From Betaproteobacteria bacterium (GTDB lineage: Bacteria > Pseudomonadota > Gammaproteobacteria > Burkholderiales > Rhodocyclaceae), in assembly GCA_009777245.1 (NCBI GenBank), contig WRMF01000021.1:1-43047 (forward strand): a DNA stretch of 43,047 nucleotides, written 5' to 3'. The notes under the pieces are model-generated. The model saw nothing but the letters and a program-made list of their open reading frames with translations, did not search any database and was not told where the DNA came from. Shown piece by piece: positions 42,800-43,047 of the stretch; position 1 is the stretch's first letter, and the number at the start of each line of letters is the position of its first letter. Made by a program: the position numbers and the translations under genes.

Positions 42800-43047
<248 letters not shown>

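Overview
The window looks like the chromosome of a Gram-negative proteobacterium, most likely a betaproteobacterium. The support is the fabZ-lpxA-lpxB-rnhB and kdsD-kdsC-lptC-lptA lipopolysaccharide gene orders, a fused EPSP synthase/CMP kinase (aroA-cmk), NnrU, YciB, an HD-domain CCA-adding enzyme and moderately high G+C. This placement is inferred from gene content; no rRNA is present. About two thirds of the window is ordinary housekeeping sequence: lipid A and LPS transport, aromatic amino acid, leucine and arginine synthesis, DNA repair, a tRNA-Pro/Arg/His cluster, PEP synthase, an ammonium transporter and the end of glutamate dehydrogenase. The rest is accessory sequence and an unusually dense population of small repeats.

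Region by region: 59-1005 is a decayed transposase (in-frame stop plus a one-base deletion). 1374-4337 is a tightly overlapped fabZ-lpxA-lpxB-rnhB operon. 4352-14799 is a minus-strand, defence-like cassette. In transcription order it holds a large YeeA/MmeI-type DNA methyltransferase, an AlbA/Schlafen-type ATPase with a 7-residue tandem repeat, RhuM, a class II Fic protein, an SF2 helicase and a GIY-YIG (T5orf172) nuclease. The helicase is broken by a 90-bp miniature transposon flanked by a TA duplication; removing 92 bp rejoins the reading frame exactly. 14800-16187 is repeat-rich and holds a piece of a second methyltransferase. 16188-21284 (minus) holds aroA-cmk, a MaoC dehydratase, an App1-like phosphatase and leuC. 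21499-24250 (plus) holds kdsD-kdsC-lptC-lptA. 24581-29069 (minus) holds a SMUG1-like uracil-DNA glycosylase, nnrU, aroC, yajQ and argG. 29070-30242 is a repeat cluster with two RAYT-derived mini-elements and a relic of a type I specificity subunit (hsdS). 30243-35144 (minus) holds an alpha/beta hydrolase, cca, a DUF4139 protein and ruvB. 35472-36998 (plus) holds yciB and a Sel1-repeat protein. Then come three tRNAs, a deleted gspF/pilC, ppsA, a ParE/RHH toxin-antitoxin pair, amtB and the 3' end of gdhA.

The most distinctive items are four. First, the six-gene methyltransferase-ATPase-RhuM-Fic-helicase-nuclease cassette, with its precise MITE insertion and a duplicated methyltransferase tail that records how it was assembled. 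Second, a family of about 120-bp, three-hairpin elements ending in CTCAA, resembling IS200/IS605 ends or TnpB omega-RNA scaffolds; these sit at gene 3' ends and twice supply the stop codon. Third, RAYT/REP-like mini-elements. Fourth, an EPSP synthase carrying Ser where E. coli has Pro101. The cassette is probably inactive for restriction now, because its helicase is interrupted, but methylation, Fic and RhuM could still be expressed.
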